The notes: generated from the sequence alone by a model not told the origin. DNA of 64,000 nt from Coptis chinensis (GCA_015680905.1 CM027381.1:83167501-83231500), one strand, 5' to 3'; positions 43,927-58,149 are shown, counted from the stretch's first letter. Numbers and translations are program-made.

Positions 43927-46900
43927 ATGGAGTTGTTGTGCAAAGAAAATGGTATTTGGGAAAACGTACTAGAGTTAACAAAGAATGCACAAAGCAAAGG
44001 AATTGAACCTTTACATTGGGCAACTCAACTTTCATCAACTTTAAATTCAGCTGCTGTTTCATTACCTTCTATTGAACTTGCCCATCTTTTAGTTTCACAC
44101 ATTTGTTGGGAAAACAATATACCTATTACATGGAAGTTTTTAGAGAAAGCTTTGACTGGAAAGTTAGTCCCACCTATGCTTGTTCTTGCTTTGCTTTCTT
44201 CCAGGTATCCATTGACTCAAATTTTGTTTCTTTTCAAGATTTTGTTTGGTATTGGTGTTGTGTTGTTATGAGTTTAGTGATGGGTGATGGAATTTTTTTA
44301 TGTGTTGTGATTTTTAATGAAATGTTGCAAGTTTAAGGACTGTGTGATTTGGGGAATTTTGATTCTCTTGGGATTGTTTTATGATTTTTTGATGATTTGG
44401 TTATGTGGGTATGTTGAGTTTTTGAGGTTAGGTGACTTTAAGGTTTGGTTTTAATTTGCATGTTTCTAGTAAGTGAAGATGAGTTGTTGAGCTTGTTTCA
44501 TGTCTTAGATTTAGTAAATGACTTAGTAAGTAATCCTCTCCATATTCATGTGAATGAGCTAGTACAAATATTAGCAGAATCTCTATCATAGTTATGCTTA
44601 GTCTTATTTAAGTTATGCTTCACTAGGAGTCAGAAAGATATGAAAGACTTACATTGTTTGAATATCTCTCAACAATGAGACAAGTTTTTTTTTTGTTTTT
44701 TTTATTTAGTATGAGGACCATGAACAAGCAAGGACTTGAACTTGGGGTTGTCAAGAATCAGGTTGCTTGTTATATTCTGACATTGACTTCATTTAGATTA
44801 GAGTACTGCATGGTGTAGTATGTTTATAAAGATGACAGTACAAATAAATGACAGAGGTTTCTTCTCGTGGTGTATAAAGAGGACTTTTATGCTCACATTA
44901 TGTTTGGGAATGTCTTGCATAAAATTCTATTTGCTTTCGGTAAATTTTTTGTTTGATGGAGCATGATCTTGGGCATCCAGCCTACTTTTGGTTTTTCTGC
45001 ATTTTGTCAGTTGTAGGAAATCTTATACTGTATATGGATTAATTATACTTAAGATGAGCTCTTTGAACTGATGCACTCTTTTGGACTCCATAAGTTAGAA
45101 GTTGCACAATTTATTTTCATGACCAGAGAAGGGATTGACAATATTGTGAGACATGTGAAGTTCTGTTTTAAGAGGGGTTGAGATTTGGTTAATCTTCTCT
45201 TTCCCCTTTTCCCATATTGTTGGTATCTCTTTGTTTCGTTACAACTGACAGCATTGTTATGATGTCTGACCTCTCTTTTTGTGGTTCTTGTTTCCTCTTG
45301 TCTTACAAAACAAATGATTTTATGTTTGATATTACCTTATGAGGGGATTTTTCATTGCTATCATAGTTTGATCTTATGAATATACTGTCCTACTATGGCA
45401 CACACCCTGACTTCTGTCCTACTTTTTTTACAGGGTAATTCCAAGTCGACGGCACCGGCCTGGTGCATTCAGACTCTATATGGAACTCCTTAAGCGATAT
45501 GCTTTTTCATTTAAATCTCAAATCCATGATCCGAATTATCAAAAGTAAGTTTCATTTTATTTTGTCTTTTGCTGACATTATCAATGCAATTCAGTTTTCC
45601 ATCTTGTGTACGTATATTGTTCAGTACTGGGAGCGATGTGCTGCTGATGGAAAGTTATATTTTTTCATCAAATAAATTTAAGTATAGAAAAATCCGAAAG
45701 TCTCTCAGAAGGCTCTCCTAGTCTCCTTCCAACCGTTAACCATAATATTTTTCAACACAGAACTTTCTAGCAAAATACTATAGTGTTCTTTCATCGAGTC
45801 AATATTAAATGTTTAGGTAGACAGATAATAGCTCAAGCAGAACTCTCTTCTTTATTTTTAAAATTCTTGAAGCCGACAGACCCTCTTCTTGCATATCGTT
45901 GAGGAGGTAAATCATTTATGTTGCTTGTCATCAACAGACAACAGTCCGAAACACATCAGCACACAGCCACAGACACACATTTTGCTGTCACTCCTGTTAA
46001 GCTCACGTCTTAGGATATATGCTGGCGTGTGGGCTTTTCCTTTTGCATCTCCATTTGTCAGATATGTTTTTGAAGTTAAAGAAATCACCACCAACTATGC
46101 ATATTGCTTTTCTTTCCTTTTTCTACATTATACAGTACAAACTCCTTTCCTATCTATGTCATTTAGTATATAGGTGGGATGTGTCATAACCAGAACTTTA
46201 ACATATGTATTGTGAGAGTTTTGTGTGTGGGGTAGATGGGTTGTGTTGGTTGTTCTACATACAGCAAGAGTCGCACACATAGTCACACAACAGAGATGGT
46301 AAAAGTTAATGGGTCAGGATAGCTCTAGCCATGCAACTTAAAAGCGTAAGACAGATTAACTGAAGGATAATGTCTCTCTCAATTTACTCAAGCAATGTCT
46401 CAAGTAATATCAAATCAACACGTTTACTGATATCATGAACCTGTGTATATACCCACATTACCTTGTATACTTTATCAGCAAACTACATCTGATCTATGTA
46501 TTGCAGTGAGCTTCCTTTCAAATTATGCTGCAGTGAGTAGTAAAAAGTGGGATCCTTTACACATGTCTCTTATGCAGGATCATGAAGTCTGTAGATGAAA
46601 TTCTTCATCTTTCAGAGATATTTGGCCTTCGAGTGTGTGAACCTGGAACCCTTGTCGTTGAATACGTATTTTCTATAGTATGGCAGTTACTCGATGCAGC
46701 ATTGGACGATGAAGGATTGCTGGAGCAGACGCCAGAAAAGAAGTCCAAATGGGCAACCACATTGCAAGATATGGAATTAGATGGTGATGATAGCTTCATT
46801 GAGAAGGCAACTGAACACCACGACAGACTGCTTAAATTAAATTCTGTTATGGCTGTTGAGCAAATTGGGCAACTTCTGCAAAATAAAATAACTTCAGGAC

Positions 46901-49900
46901 TTCTTTACTTGGCACAGAAAAACATGTAAGATACTTCTTCCTTTGCATATTCACTGCAGTTCATGTGCAGCAGTAATGTCAGAACTTAATAATTCTTTTC
47001 ATACTTGATCTTAACTGTATACCATCTTCATAGGCCTTCACACTGGCGGGCTTTTGTTCAACATCTAAGACTGCTTGGGGCAAACTCTTCTGCATTGAGA
47101 AGTTCAAAATTGATATCTCCAGAAGCCCTGATGCAGCTTTCATCAGATATGCAAAAGGTATTTTCTCAAGAAAGCAGAACCCCTCTACAGAAAGAGTTTT
47201 GTGCTGCTACAAATTCGGGGTCTCTCACGTATTCAGCTGGTCTGTGTCATGGGGCTACTAGTTCTGCAATTTGGCTTCCCCTTGATCTGTTCCTTGAAGA
47301 TGCCACTGCTGGATCACAGGTTGCACCAACAAGTGCCATTGAAGATCTCTGTGGTATTGGTGTTTGCTGTGTCATTCTAGTGAGATTTATTTCCTTGATA
47401 TTAATGGCTGTAGTTCAATACTTTTGGGGCTATATAAGATGATAAAATTTGAATTTTATACAGGTTACATAAAGTCTCTTCAAGCAATTAATGGTACTAC
47501 ATGGCACGATACCTTCTTAGGTCTTTGGTTTGCTGCTCTTCGGCATGTTCAACGGGTATAGGTTCATTGTGCTGCAATTTTCCTAACATATTATAGATGT
47601 TAAATATATGTTCGATGTACTGCACCCCATCCTATGATGTTCTTGGTGTTGTCAGGCAAAGGAGGGGATCATAAATACATGAAATATTTAATTGTAAATA
47701 ATGATCCCCCTCCTCCAGAGACACACACACAACAATATACTTAGTGATTTCAGACAAGGGCTAGTCATTTCCACATAGGCATATAGCTAATGAAATTTTT
47801 TAGAAACATTATGGTAATGATTGGTAAGAAGGTTAGAAGTTGAGTGGTCGGATATATCTACTCCACAATCACAGGCTATTCCCCGCCGAAGGTGTGACCC
47901 ACTAATTTTAGTGAGGTAGCTAGATATACAACATGAAGTCAGAGCCTCAGGGGTGTGTACTGTCTCAAGGATCCTAGGGTGCATTCAGTATTTTATCCTC
48001 CAACTAATATACATTAATAATTTAATACTATTTTTTCTTATTGACATTCAGGAAAGGGATCCCATCGAGGGTCCTGTCCCTCGTCTCGATACCCGCTTAT
48101 GCATGTTATTGTCCATTACGATACTTGTGATTGCTGATATTATTGAGGAAGAGGAGGCTTCACTGATGGATGAAGCAGAAAACAATCTAACTGATCAATG
48201 GTGTGACAAGCAAGTTGTAGGAAGGTGTCGCAAGGATTTGGTCTCTAGCTTACAGATACTGGGAGATTATGAGGGATTACTTTCCCCACCTCAACTTATT
48301 ACTTCTGTAGCCAATCAAGCTGCGGCCAAAGCGATGATGTTTGTTTCCGGTGTCACTGTTGGAAGTGGATACTTCGATAGCATTAGCATGAGTGATTTGC
48401 CAATGAATTGTTGTAAGCAATCTCTCCTTTGCATAATTTGGATATTATTTCTGTCTAGATGTTGTGCACAGAGAAAGGAATCAATGTATCAAGCGTGATG
48501 GACTGACAGGAAATTGATGAACGGCTCAGCAGCACTTAAATCTCATAAGATAACCTGAAGTAACTATGAAATTTCTGTTTAGAAAATAGAAAAAACAGTA
48601 GAAGGTTGTGAGACAGAATCGTGAGCGGTAAAAGACATTCATCATTCCAAGACAAGATAAAAATTTACAAAAGGGTAATCCCCACATAGCAAGATACTAA
48701 GTTACGAGATTATGCACACCCTAAACAAAAAGAAGTATCCTTCAAGTTCACATTACAATGTTGTAAATGGAATCTCTGTCCTATTAATAGAATACAGTTT
48801 GGACCACTCTTCCACAGCCCATTTAAAGTTCTACTGCATTCTTTACCTTAGTTTTTCTTCAACCATCTGAATAGCTAGTGACTGCATTGGCAAAGTATCT
48901 CATTTGATCAGGTTCATTTTTTGTGAACAATCTCTCTTTGGTGGGAGATGTGGGACCCTTTTATTTCTTGCCTACTTGCCCTGCATTCTATTTCCTTCTG
49001 GTGATTTTAATTGGGCCTTGTGATTTTTATCCGTGGCTTATGTGCAGTACTTTGCAGTCTTACTTAATATATAATTGCAGCTGGAAATCTGCGTCATCTG
49101 ATTGTTGAGGCCTGTATTGCGAGAAATCTATTGGACACATCAGTATATTTCTGGCCTGGCTATGTCAAAGGGCGCATCAATCAAATTCCCCACAGTTTGC
49201 CTGGACAAATACCTGGGTGGTCATCATTGATGAAAGGGGCTTCACTAACCGCATCAATGGTGAACGCTTTAGTTTCAACTCCTGCTTCAAGGTATGGTGG
49301 CACTTTCTTCTCTAAACACTTCGTGAAGTAATTTGAACCATATTGCATGCAAGCATGGAACAATTGAAGTATTGAACTGTTGGCACCAATGGTTTATTAA
49401 AGTTCCTTCCCCAATTGTAGAGATTTCCTACACACTTTAAGTTCATGGAGATGAGATGAAATTCATTTAGCTGTGTAGCAGTGTTAAATGTCATGTATAC
49501 ACTTTAAGTTCATCTATGTCTACTTTAAGCTCTAAGCTTTTTATTACTACAATACATATTTGGAATAATCTGTCAACTCCACTAGCCTACTAGTTTGTTA
49601 GATGTGATTAGGAATTTAGGAGTTGGCATTCACCTTTTACAAACTCTGTTTGAAAGTGGCGTCCAGGGAATTTTATTATAGCCTATAATGATTCAACTTA
49701 CTCACTGTCATATAGTTATCACACATGCATCTTAAAGTAACTAGAACACTATCTTAAATATAATAAACTTAGGCAAGAGAAGAAACTTAGGCATGAGAAG
49801 AAACGAGCATTTGGTTTAGTTTTCATGATGGACCGACTACAAATAGTCTTCATTAATTAGGTATAAAATTTGATAGTAGATGGTTTAAGTATGCCTTGAT

Positions 49901-52900
49901 GTACAATTTAAGATTTGTTTTTTTAACTTTCCTAGAATATGATGATTTGTACTGTCAGTCACACTACTTGTACAGTATATCCGGAAACCACGTGTACAAC
50001 GTGTCTCTCTCTCTCTCTCTCTTTCTTTTTCCGTTTAACTTACCGAGGGGGAAAGCCACTGAATTTTACTCATGAATTTGATGGAAGCTTGGCAGAGCTC
50101 GAGAAAATATATGAGATTGCAGTTAATGGGTCAGATGACGAGAAAATATCTGCAGCTACCATTCTCTGTGGGGCATCTTTCCTTCGAGGTTGGAATATAC
50201 AGGTATTAAGCTCAAGTCATATCTGGAACTACTAAAGGAATTACAAAAAGAGACCTCTTCATAGCATTTTATTTTTTATTTTTTGAGTTTTAAATTTTGT
50301 TTCTTTTTCTTATTTCTATTGATAGGTAGCATTCTATTGTTTCTAGCAATGGCATAAAACTGTTATGCCTTTTTTGTGATGCTAACCTTCCCACTGAATC
50401 TGCTGATCCAATTCAACCATTGTTTTTTGTATATTACTTTTTAAAAGCTTTCTGTATATGTACTTATTTTTTCTGTATCCATACACTAATCAGATGGTTG
50501 TTCAAATAAATTTCTTTTACTTGTTCTATATTCTTTAATTGGAAAAGGACCTCCAAACATAGCTGGAACTATAATACTGTGCTCTAAATTTTAAATGTTC
50601 CAGGGTTCAGGCTCTAGTCATTATGTCACATCCTACTTATTATAGCTTACCATTTTGCTCCTGTATTGATTCTCATTTAGTTTTGGATGTATGTGGATGG
50701 GAATTGGAGAAGAGAGAGAGAAATATTCACAGCAAAGATTCTTTACGTTTTGTTTCCCTTTTAGATTTTATGATACCAAATTACTCCTTATCCGTGTTAT
50801 TACAGGAATACACTGTCCGTTTTGTTACAAAACTGCTGTCGCCTCCAGTTCCCTCAAATTATTCTGGAAGTGACAGTCATTTAATAGGTCTTGCTCCTTC
50901 GCTCAACACTTTACTTGTGGGCACATCATCTGTTGACGCGGTCCAAATTTTATCTTTACATGGCTTGGTAAGCTTGGATTCTCTATCCACAAATACCATT
51001 TCGATTGATAATTTATCAATTTTCGTTTGGTTCTTACATCCATCTATACTATAAAGGCTTTTCAAAGCCAATAATACTCATTTTCTATTGGAAAGTTCAT
51101 CAGAAGATCTATTGGATCAATTTATGAGGGTGTTCAATTTTTCTAGGTTCCACAACTGGCGGGTGCATTAATGGATATATGTGAGGTCTTTGGGTCATGT
51201 GTGCCCGATGTATCCTGGACGCTTCCAACTGGAGAAGAAATCAATGTTCATAATGTGTTTTCAAATGCATTTATTCTTTTATTGAGGCTGTGGAGATTTA
51301 ATCATCCACCTCTTGAACATGTAATGGGAGATGTGCCTCCAGTCTGGTCCCAGCTAACCCCAGAATACCTTTTATTGGTTCGGAACTCTCAAGTATCCTC
51401 TGGAAAAACACCAAAGGATCGGAATAGAATTAGGAAACTCTCAACTCCTGCGATTCCATCACCTACACAACCCATCTTTGTGGACTCGTTTCCTAAATTA
51501 AAACTTTGGTATAGACAACATCAAGCATGTATAAACCCGACACTCACTGGTTTAGTCCATGGAACACCAGTTCATCAAATTGTTGATGGACTTCTACACA
51601 TGATGTTCAGAAAAGTAAATAAAGGTGGAAGTCAAACCATAACTTCTGGGAGTAGTAGCTCGTCAGGTCCTGGAAGTGAAGACGCCTCTCTAAGACCCAA
51701 ATTGACGGCATGTGACATCTTGGAAGCTGAGCCCTTCGTAGTTGATGCTGCTCTTACAGCTTGTTCCCATGGGAGACTGTCTCCTAAAGTGAGTTAGCTA
51801 CTGGTGAGTCTTGTGTGGCTTTTCAGCAAACTTTAGTTATCTCCCTTAAGATACTTTTACTGCTACAAAACTGTTACTTCATTTTTCTTTTTTTAGTCTG
51901 CGGTTTAAGGATTACAATTAGACTTGGAAGACGTTTTGACTTCACATTTAATATGGATCTTTTAAGTAGAATACCATATGTTTGTTTGTTTTGAAGTTTA
52001 GAATGATATAGTGCTGCTACCTGAACAAGACTGTTGTATTTCAGGGCTCAAAGATCTAGCAGACTACTTGCCTGCATCTTTGGCAACTATTGTTAGCTAC
52101 TTTTCAGCCGAGGTAACACGCGTGGTATCTGGAAGCCTGTCTTCATGAACGGTACAGATTGGCCAAGCCCTGCTGCGTTTCTGTCCACTGCCGAGGAGCA
52201 GATTAAAAGAATTCTTGCTACCACAGGTGTCGATGTCCCAAGCCTCGCTCAAGGTGCTACTTGAACCATCAAACTAATATGTGTATTAGGAAATGAGCTA
52301 TGCGTTTAACATAAACTATGCTACCTGCATCTCAAATGCATAAATATGGGGCCAACCACTGAATGGTTTATACCAATCGGGTTAAGAAAAGTGGTAACAA
52401 AGGATGAATAGGCCAACTGTCCCTGTGAAGCTTAGTATGAACAGTCTGTAATGATCCAGATGTTTGGATAAGTAGTGTACATATGTTTTAAGAGTCCTTG
52501 AACATCCTTTTGTAAAGGCCGCTGGTAGAATGTATTTGGTTAGGTGGTATGTTTGTCCAACCCTCTGTAGTAAGGTAGTAAGGACACTCCAGTTTGTATG
52601 TCCAAGTCCAATCTTACCTCAACTTTGGTAGGATTTCACATTAGGTTAACCCCCCCCCCCCCCAATGTGATGATTTTCATTTGCCTTGTCGCTTTTCTTT
52701 TAAAATTCAGTGGCTGATATTTTGATAGGAAGACATATATCTGATATAGACATTTTATTTTCAAGTGTTCTGTAAACATGGTCAATCCTAGGGGTTGCTT
52801 ATTTGATGTGTGGTGTGGATTGGACACATATCATGGTTAGACACTGCAGCAAGGAAGTCTGAAGTTTGCTCCAGAAATATAGTTTACAGTTTTAGTTGAT

Positions 52901-54118
52901 GAATAAAAAAAACGATTATGATTCCTCTATATATGTAAATATTACGACTTGGTATAGCAAGTCAATTCACAATAGTTGCACTCGATTATTTTTTCCCCAG
53001 CAGGAGGAACTTCTCAAGCTACACTTCCACTGCCATTGGCAGCTTTTGTTAGTCTCACTATCACTTATAAGCTTGATAGAGGATCCGAGCGCTTTCTGAA
53101 CCTGGCTGGCCCGGCCTTGGAGAGCCTTGCTGCAGGTTGTCCATGGCCTTGCATGCCAATTGTTGCCTCATTGTGGTCCCAGAAGGTGAAACGATGGAGT
53201 GACTTCCTTATCTTCTCTGCGTCTCGCACTGTCTTCCATCATAACAGTGATGCAGTAGTCCAGCTTCTTAAGAGCTGCTTCACTGCAACAGTTGGCCTCA
53301 GTGGTTCACCTATCACCAATAATGGTGGAATCGGTGCTCTTCTTGGACATGGTTATGGTTCCCATTTCTATGGTGGCTTCTCTCCAGTTGCTCCTGGGGT
53401 TCTCTACCTAAGAGTTTACGAATGTATCCGAGACATCATGTTCATGACAGAAGAAATTCTCTGTCTTTTGATGCTTTCGGTGAGAGAGATTGCAGCTAAT
53501 GGACAACCAAAAGAAAGAATAGAAAAGTTGAAGAAGACCAAGTATGGCACGAGATATGGGCAGGTTTCACTCGCTGCGGCAATGACTAAGGTCAAGCTTG
53601 CGGCTTCTCTTGGGGCTTCATTAGTCTGGCTGTCTGGTGGCTCAGGTCTGGTTCATTCTTTGATTCAAGAAACTCTTCCCTCTTGGTTTCTATCTGTGCA
53701 TGGGCCAGAGCAGGATGGAGGATCTGGAGGGATGGGTGCAATGCTGGGGGGATACGCACTTGCATACTTTGCAGTTATGTGTGGAACGTTTGCCTGGGGA
53801 GTGGATTCGGTATCATCAGGTTCAAAGCGGCGGCCGAAAGTCATTGGTGCGCACTTTGAATTCATGGCGAGTGCACTTGATGGGAAGATTTCACTTGGTT
53901 GTGATTGGGCAACTTGGCGTGCATATGTATCAGGTTTTGTGAGCTTGATGGTGGGGTGTACACCAGTGTGGCTGTCAGAAGTGGATATGGATGTATTAAA
54001 GAGACTGAGCAAGGGGTTGAGGCAGTGGAATGAGGAGGAACTTGCTCTGGCTCTGCTAGGAAGAAGTGGAATTGGAGCAATGGGAGCGGCTGCCGAACTG
54101 ATTATCTGTAAGGAGTAA
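43927..54118 (+). CDS. MED33: Mediator complex subunit MED33 (REF4/RFR1-like), two 2-base insertions
   Basis: Twelve exons: 43,927-44,204, 45,434-45,544, 46,578-46,925, 47,034-47,353, 47,464-47,555, 48,052-48,412, 49,081-49,291, 50,088-50,202, 50,806-50,967, 51,147-51,803, 52,045-52,253 and 53,004-54,118. They encode about 1,325 residues, the size of Arabidopsis REF4/RFR1, the plant-specific Mediator tail subunits that restrain phenylpropanoid (lignin) genes. Family text includes WATQLSSTLNSAAVSLPSIE, VIPSRRHRPGAFRLYMELLK, ERDPIEGPVPRLDTRLCMLL, GTDWPSPAAFLSTAEEQIKR, GGFSPVAPGVLYLRVYECIR and a C-terminal hydrophobic glycine-rich region. Exons join in phase except for an extra GT at 51,789-51,790 (SPK then ELATG) and another at 52,122-52,123 (EVTR then GIWKPV); each breaks the frame of a highly conserved stretch. 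The last exon uses a CAGCAG tandem acceptor. It points tail-to-tail toward the PPR gene. Confidence 0.93.
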
Positions 54119-55472
54119 TATACCTGACATATAACAATTTTGGAGTGATCTAACACCATAGTTGTACATTACTTTCAGATGTCAGAGGTTGCTGCTTGTA
54201 ACTGACGAAAACACTATGCTAGTTGAGTGTTTTGTAGAGCCATCAAATATGTACAATTGTAAGTAATGGGAAATGGGTTTTGAATTTTTCAAGTGGATGA
54301 AAGCAATTCTTTTCATCTATTTTCTTTCAGATGTAGAAGTTTCTGTTTGTACCTCAAGAAAACCTGACACCGAGTTCTCTGTAGAACCATCAAATTTGTA
54401 TATAAATGGAAATGAATTTTGCATTTTTCGAAGTATATCTGGACATTTCTTTTTAGGCTTATGTACCTTTTGTTTTGCTTAATTAGAAGTTATTATGTGT
54501 TCTCTATATACTGCCTCTGTTAATCTTATCTATTTTTTCCATGTATAATGAGGCGTGGGTGAGTACGCGGAATAGGTGTCTTGGTAGTTGTTCAACTTTG
54601 TTTGACCAATTTTGCCCTTCATTTATATCTGCTATTATAAAGTTTTATTTATATATGTTGGAGTAATGCCTCCATCTAATAGTGGCTGTTTTGTAATTGT
54701 ACTACCTTGCTATGATTGTGGCGCGCTCAACTCGACAAACAGCTGGTGAGGCTCAAAAGTCGACACTTTGACTTGTCATGGAGCTTTTGACATGGTCTAA
54801 TCAGTTTCATACATTTGTTAGCACTTAGCACTCATTTGTTTTACGGAATTTGACTATTATACATTTGTACAATTGTACTCACCAACTTTTTTTACGTGTT
54901 TTTTTGGATGAAATACGCTAGATTGGAACAGGTTCTGTTTTGATCTATCTAGATATAGGAAATACTCAAGGAGCAGGTAAGCCACTCAAAAAACAAGGAC
55001 ACTCCGAACCACTTCAAGAGAAAGCAAAATAATCCGTGAGCGAACTCTTGGGTTGGGTGTCTAAAGAGGGGCAAAATAATGTTTGGTTTCTTGCAAGTTG
55101 CAACCAATAGCTCTCCTTGCAACTGCTTTGGCTCTTTATGGATCCTGCATAGCGGTGCTTTGGCATTTATAATAAGATGTCTGAAACTTGTAACACTGCA
55201 CACAAACTTCCTTAACTATTTCAACTGAAAAAAAACTCATCTATAATGCTTAGTAATAAAGTGTAGCAGAGCATGGTGAATGTCCTAGAAATAGATTCAT
55301 TTTAGTATGGATTGAGTACAATGTACAAGATTGAAAATAATCAAATGTTGTAACAGATAGGAAAGTCCAGGTGGTGCTGCAATTATGATTTCTATTTCTC
55401 TACGCATACAGAATTCAGCAAGTGTTTCAGACTTACAGTAGAGTGAGAACTCCAAAACTCCAGAATGACTGG
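54119..55472. other. convergent spacer between MED33 and the PPR gene
   Basis: Contains the two 3' flanks. A diverged repeat of the MED33 3' region is visible: the stretch near 54,180-54,260 (TGCTTGTAACTGACGAAAAC, then AGAGCCATCAAAT) recurs at about 54,340-54,400. No gene recognised. Confidence 0.5.
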
Positions 55473-57535
55473 TTACACAACACCACTGTACCCAGGCAAC
55501 TTCTTCAGTCTCTGGCTTTGCAACGTTTTCCTTACTAGGGATACTTCGTTCCACCACCCTACATCTGCGTATAAATTAGACAGTAAGACTTGAGATGCTC
55601 CATGAGCTGGCTCCAAATGTGCTAGGTTCTTTGCTGCCCTTTCTCCTATTTCCACATTCCCATGGGTTCTAGATGCAGCAAGCAGTGTTCCCCATATGAC
55701 AATATCTGCCCTCATCGGCATCCTCATTATTAATCTCTCAGCTTCTGCTAGACGTCCACATCTACCAAAGAGGTCGACCATACAACCATAATGCTTGATG
55801 TTTGGCTCTATCCCATAAACTCTCTTCATAGAGTCAAAATACCATTCTCCTTGCTCAATCAACCCTGCGTGGCAACAAGCACTCAAGACTCCAATGAAAG
55901 TGATTGAATTGGGTCTTATATGGGTCCTTTGTAGATCTGAAAAACTCTGAGTGACATATCTGCATGCCCATGTATGGCCAGGCCACAGATGATAGCATTC
56001 CAAGGTGAAATTGAAATGATTCTGTCTTGGAGTCGGTGGAATTCTTCAAAGGCGGTGCTTATGCTCCCACACTTGGCATACATATCAATCAGAGCTGCAC
56101 TTAGGTTGTCATTAAGAGGGAGTGAGTTATCATGTATATAATCATGAACCCATTTTCCGTGATCCATTTTTCCTGTACTCGCAATACTAGAGAGGACGCT
56201 AACCATTGTTATTTCATTTGGTTGGACTCCACTTTCTAGCATCTCGTGGAATAACTCTAGAGTGGAATCAGATTGCCCAATCTGTGCATAACCTGCAACC
56301 ATAGAGCTCCACGAGACAACATCTCTTTCAGGCATCTCATTAAATACTTGCCTCGCCAGATCAACCATCTTGTTTCTTACAAACCCCGCAACGAGAGCAT
56401 TCCAAGATGTGATATTATCTTTACGCCCGGATTCAAATTGCAAACAAGCTAGATCCATCATGGAACAAGCTGCGTAAAAATGAATTATCGTTGCCTGCAT
56501 GAAGACATAGCACTCTAAGCCAGTCTTTACCGTCCAACAATGTAACTGCTGACCTTCATCAAGTGCCACTAACCTCCCACAAGCTGAAACTAAGTCAACT
56601 ATCATCACCTCATTAGGCGCCAAACCAGCAGACACCATTTCGCGATACACACTCAAAGCTTCATCTAACATGTCAGCGCGTACGTAGCAATCAATCATAG
56701 TACTCCACGAAACTAAATCTCTTACTGGAATCCTATCAAACAGTTTTCTCGCCAAATCAACAAGACCCATCTTTGAGTAACCATTCAACATAACATTCCA
56801 CGTAACTTCATTCCTCTCCGGAATCTCATTAAAAATAACTTTGGCGTCACCTAATCTAAAGCTATTACAATAAATAAGAACCAAATTAGTCGAAACAAGA
56901 AGAAACATTTCAAGCCCCGCCTTAATAGCCAACGCATGCACCATACATCCATTATAACTCCCACCCAAATGCGAATAAGCCGAGATCAAACTCGCCAACG
57001 TCACCTCATTAAAACTCACCCCGAAAAGCTTCATTTCCTTAAAAATCTCAATAGCTTCATTCCGCTTACCATTTTTGGCCAAGCCCATTATCATAGTAGT
57101 AAAAGAAACACAATCTCTATCAGGCATTCTCTCAAACAATCTCATACCATCTTCTAACCGGTCATTTTTCACATACCCACCCATCATAATATTCCAAGAA
57201 GCCAAATCCAACCTTCCACTCAACTCAAACAACAATCTACCTTCCTCTACTCTACCACACTTGACATATAAATTAATCAAACTATTATTGACATAAACAT
57301 TAGAATCTAGTCCCAGTCTGAAAACAACACAATGTATTACTTCCCCTTGGAAGAGATTTGTACATGATTTTAAAGATGAAACTAATGCGTATTCTGAACT
57401 TGTGTGTTTATGATTGTTTCGGCTTTCGAGAAACGAGTGGAGATGGTTTTGTAAAGTGGGGTTGAGTAGTGGGAAATGGGTTTTTGTTGACCATTTTCGA
57501 GTGTGGGGAAATATGGAGGGAAGAATGTTGGTCAT
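55473..57535 (-). CDS. PLS-type PPR protein, MEF18-like RNA editing factor, one base missing
   Basis: An intronless minus-strand gene of 2,063 bases, typical of plant PPR genes. It begins at the ATG at 57,535 with a basic, Ser-rich mitochondrial-type presequence (MTNILPSIFPHTRKWSTKTH). About 15 PPR motifs follow, including SLINLYVKCGRVEEGRLLFE, TTMIMGLAKNGKRNEAIEIF, WNVMLNGYSKMGLVDLARKL and DMYAKCGSISTAFEEF. The tail is an E-type domain (RADIVIWGTLLAASRTHGNV, VLLSNLYADVGWWNEVSLVR) ending GYSGVV, without DYW. Wording and length (about 687 residues) closely match what I recall of Arabidopsis At5g19020 (MEF18), a mitochondrial C-to-U editing factor. At 55,940-55,944 an A run (T on the coding strand) is one base short, switching frame after SLRVF and before SDLQRTHIRPNSITFIGVL. 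Otherwise the gene is intact. Confidence 0.88.
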
Positions 57536-57629
57536 GACAACTCAAACTTTTAAAAGTAGCCGTTAAAGATTTTCGAATATGGAACTATAACTAACTTTTA
57601 AAAGATGGAAGGGGGCCAATATTCTAATT

Positions 57630-57669
<40 letters not shown>

Positions 57670-58149
57670 CTAAATTCTTGAAACCCGTCATTCGAGATTG
57701 ATAGTTAGGCATGGATTCTAATTCTAATTCTAATTGGTAATTGTAATTATCTATTTTTATTTTTAAATATATGGGATAATTATGTTATTTATTTGGGAGG
57801 TTTTTCTAAATTATTAATAAAAAGGGCTTATTCTAAATTCAAGGAGGGGTTTGTGTGAGAGGTGTTTTTAAATTGAGCAAATAGGGAGATCACAAATTGC
57901 CCAAATCCTAAATCCCATATGATAAACTAATTCTTCGAAGCCTCAGGATAAGTTACACGGTAAGCAGGAAGCTCAACAACACCGTAAGCACCAACAGAGC
58001 CATGTCAAGATCCAAAAGATGAAGCACTAGATCCATGATGAGGCGTGTCCCAGATATACGAGGCAGCGACTCATTAGCAACAAGGACAAGTTTTCCACCA
58101 TTCTTAAAAACAAAAACAGGAGATCCATCATCAAATTCCCGAGCCAGCC
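57536..58149. other. poly-T tract and small gene remnant
   Basis: A 34-base T run at 57,636-57,669. On the minus strand at about 57,930-58,140 the text looks protein-like (AREFDDGSPVFVFKNGGKLV, LVANESLPRI, then in another frame HGSVGAYGVVELPAYRVTYP before a stop). It may be a 3' remnant of a gene that I cannot name. Confidence 0.35.

Noticed and set aside
51788-52045. Alternative use of the GTGAGT at 51,789 as the true donor of MED33 exon 10
   Set aside because: Joining it to the next exon gives an immediate stop and drops the conserved ELATG; the extra-GT reading fits the family better.
53665-54159. Minus-strand ORF of 164 residues over the last MED33 exon
   Set aside because: It is the antisense shadow of conserved MED33 coding sequence.
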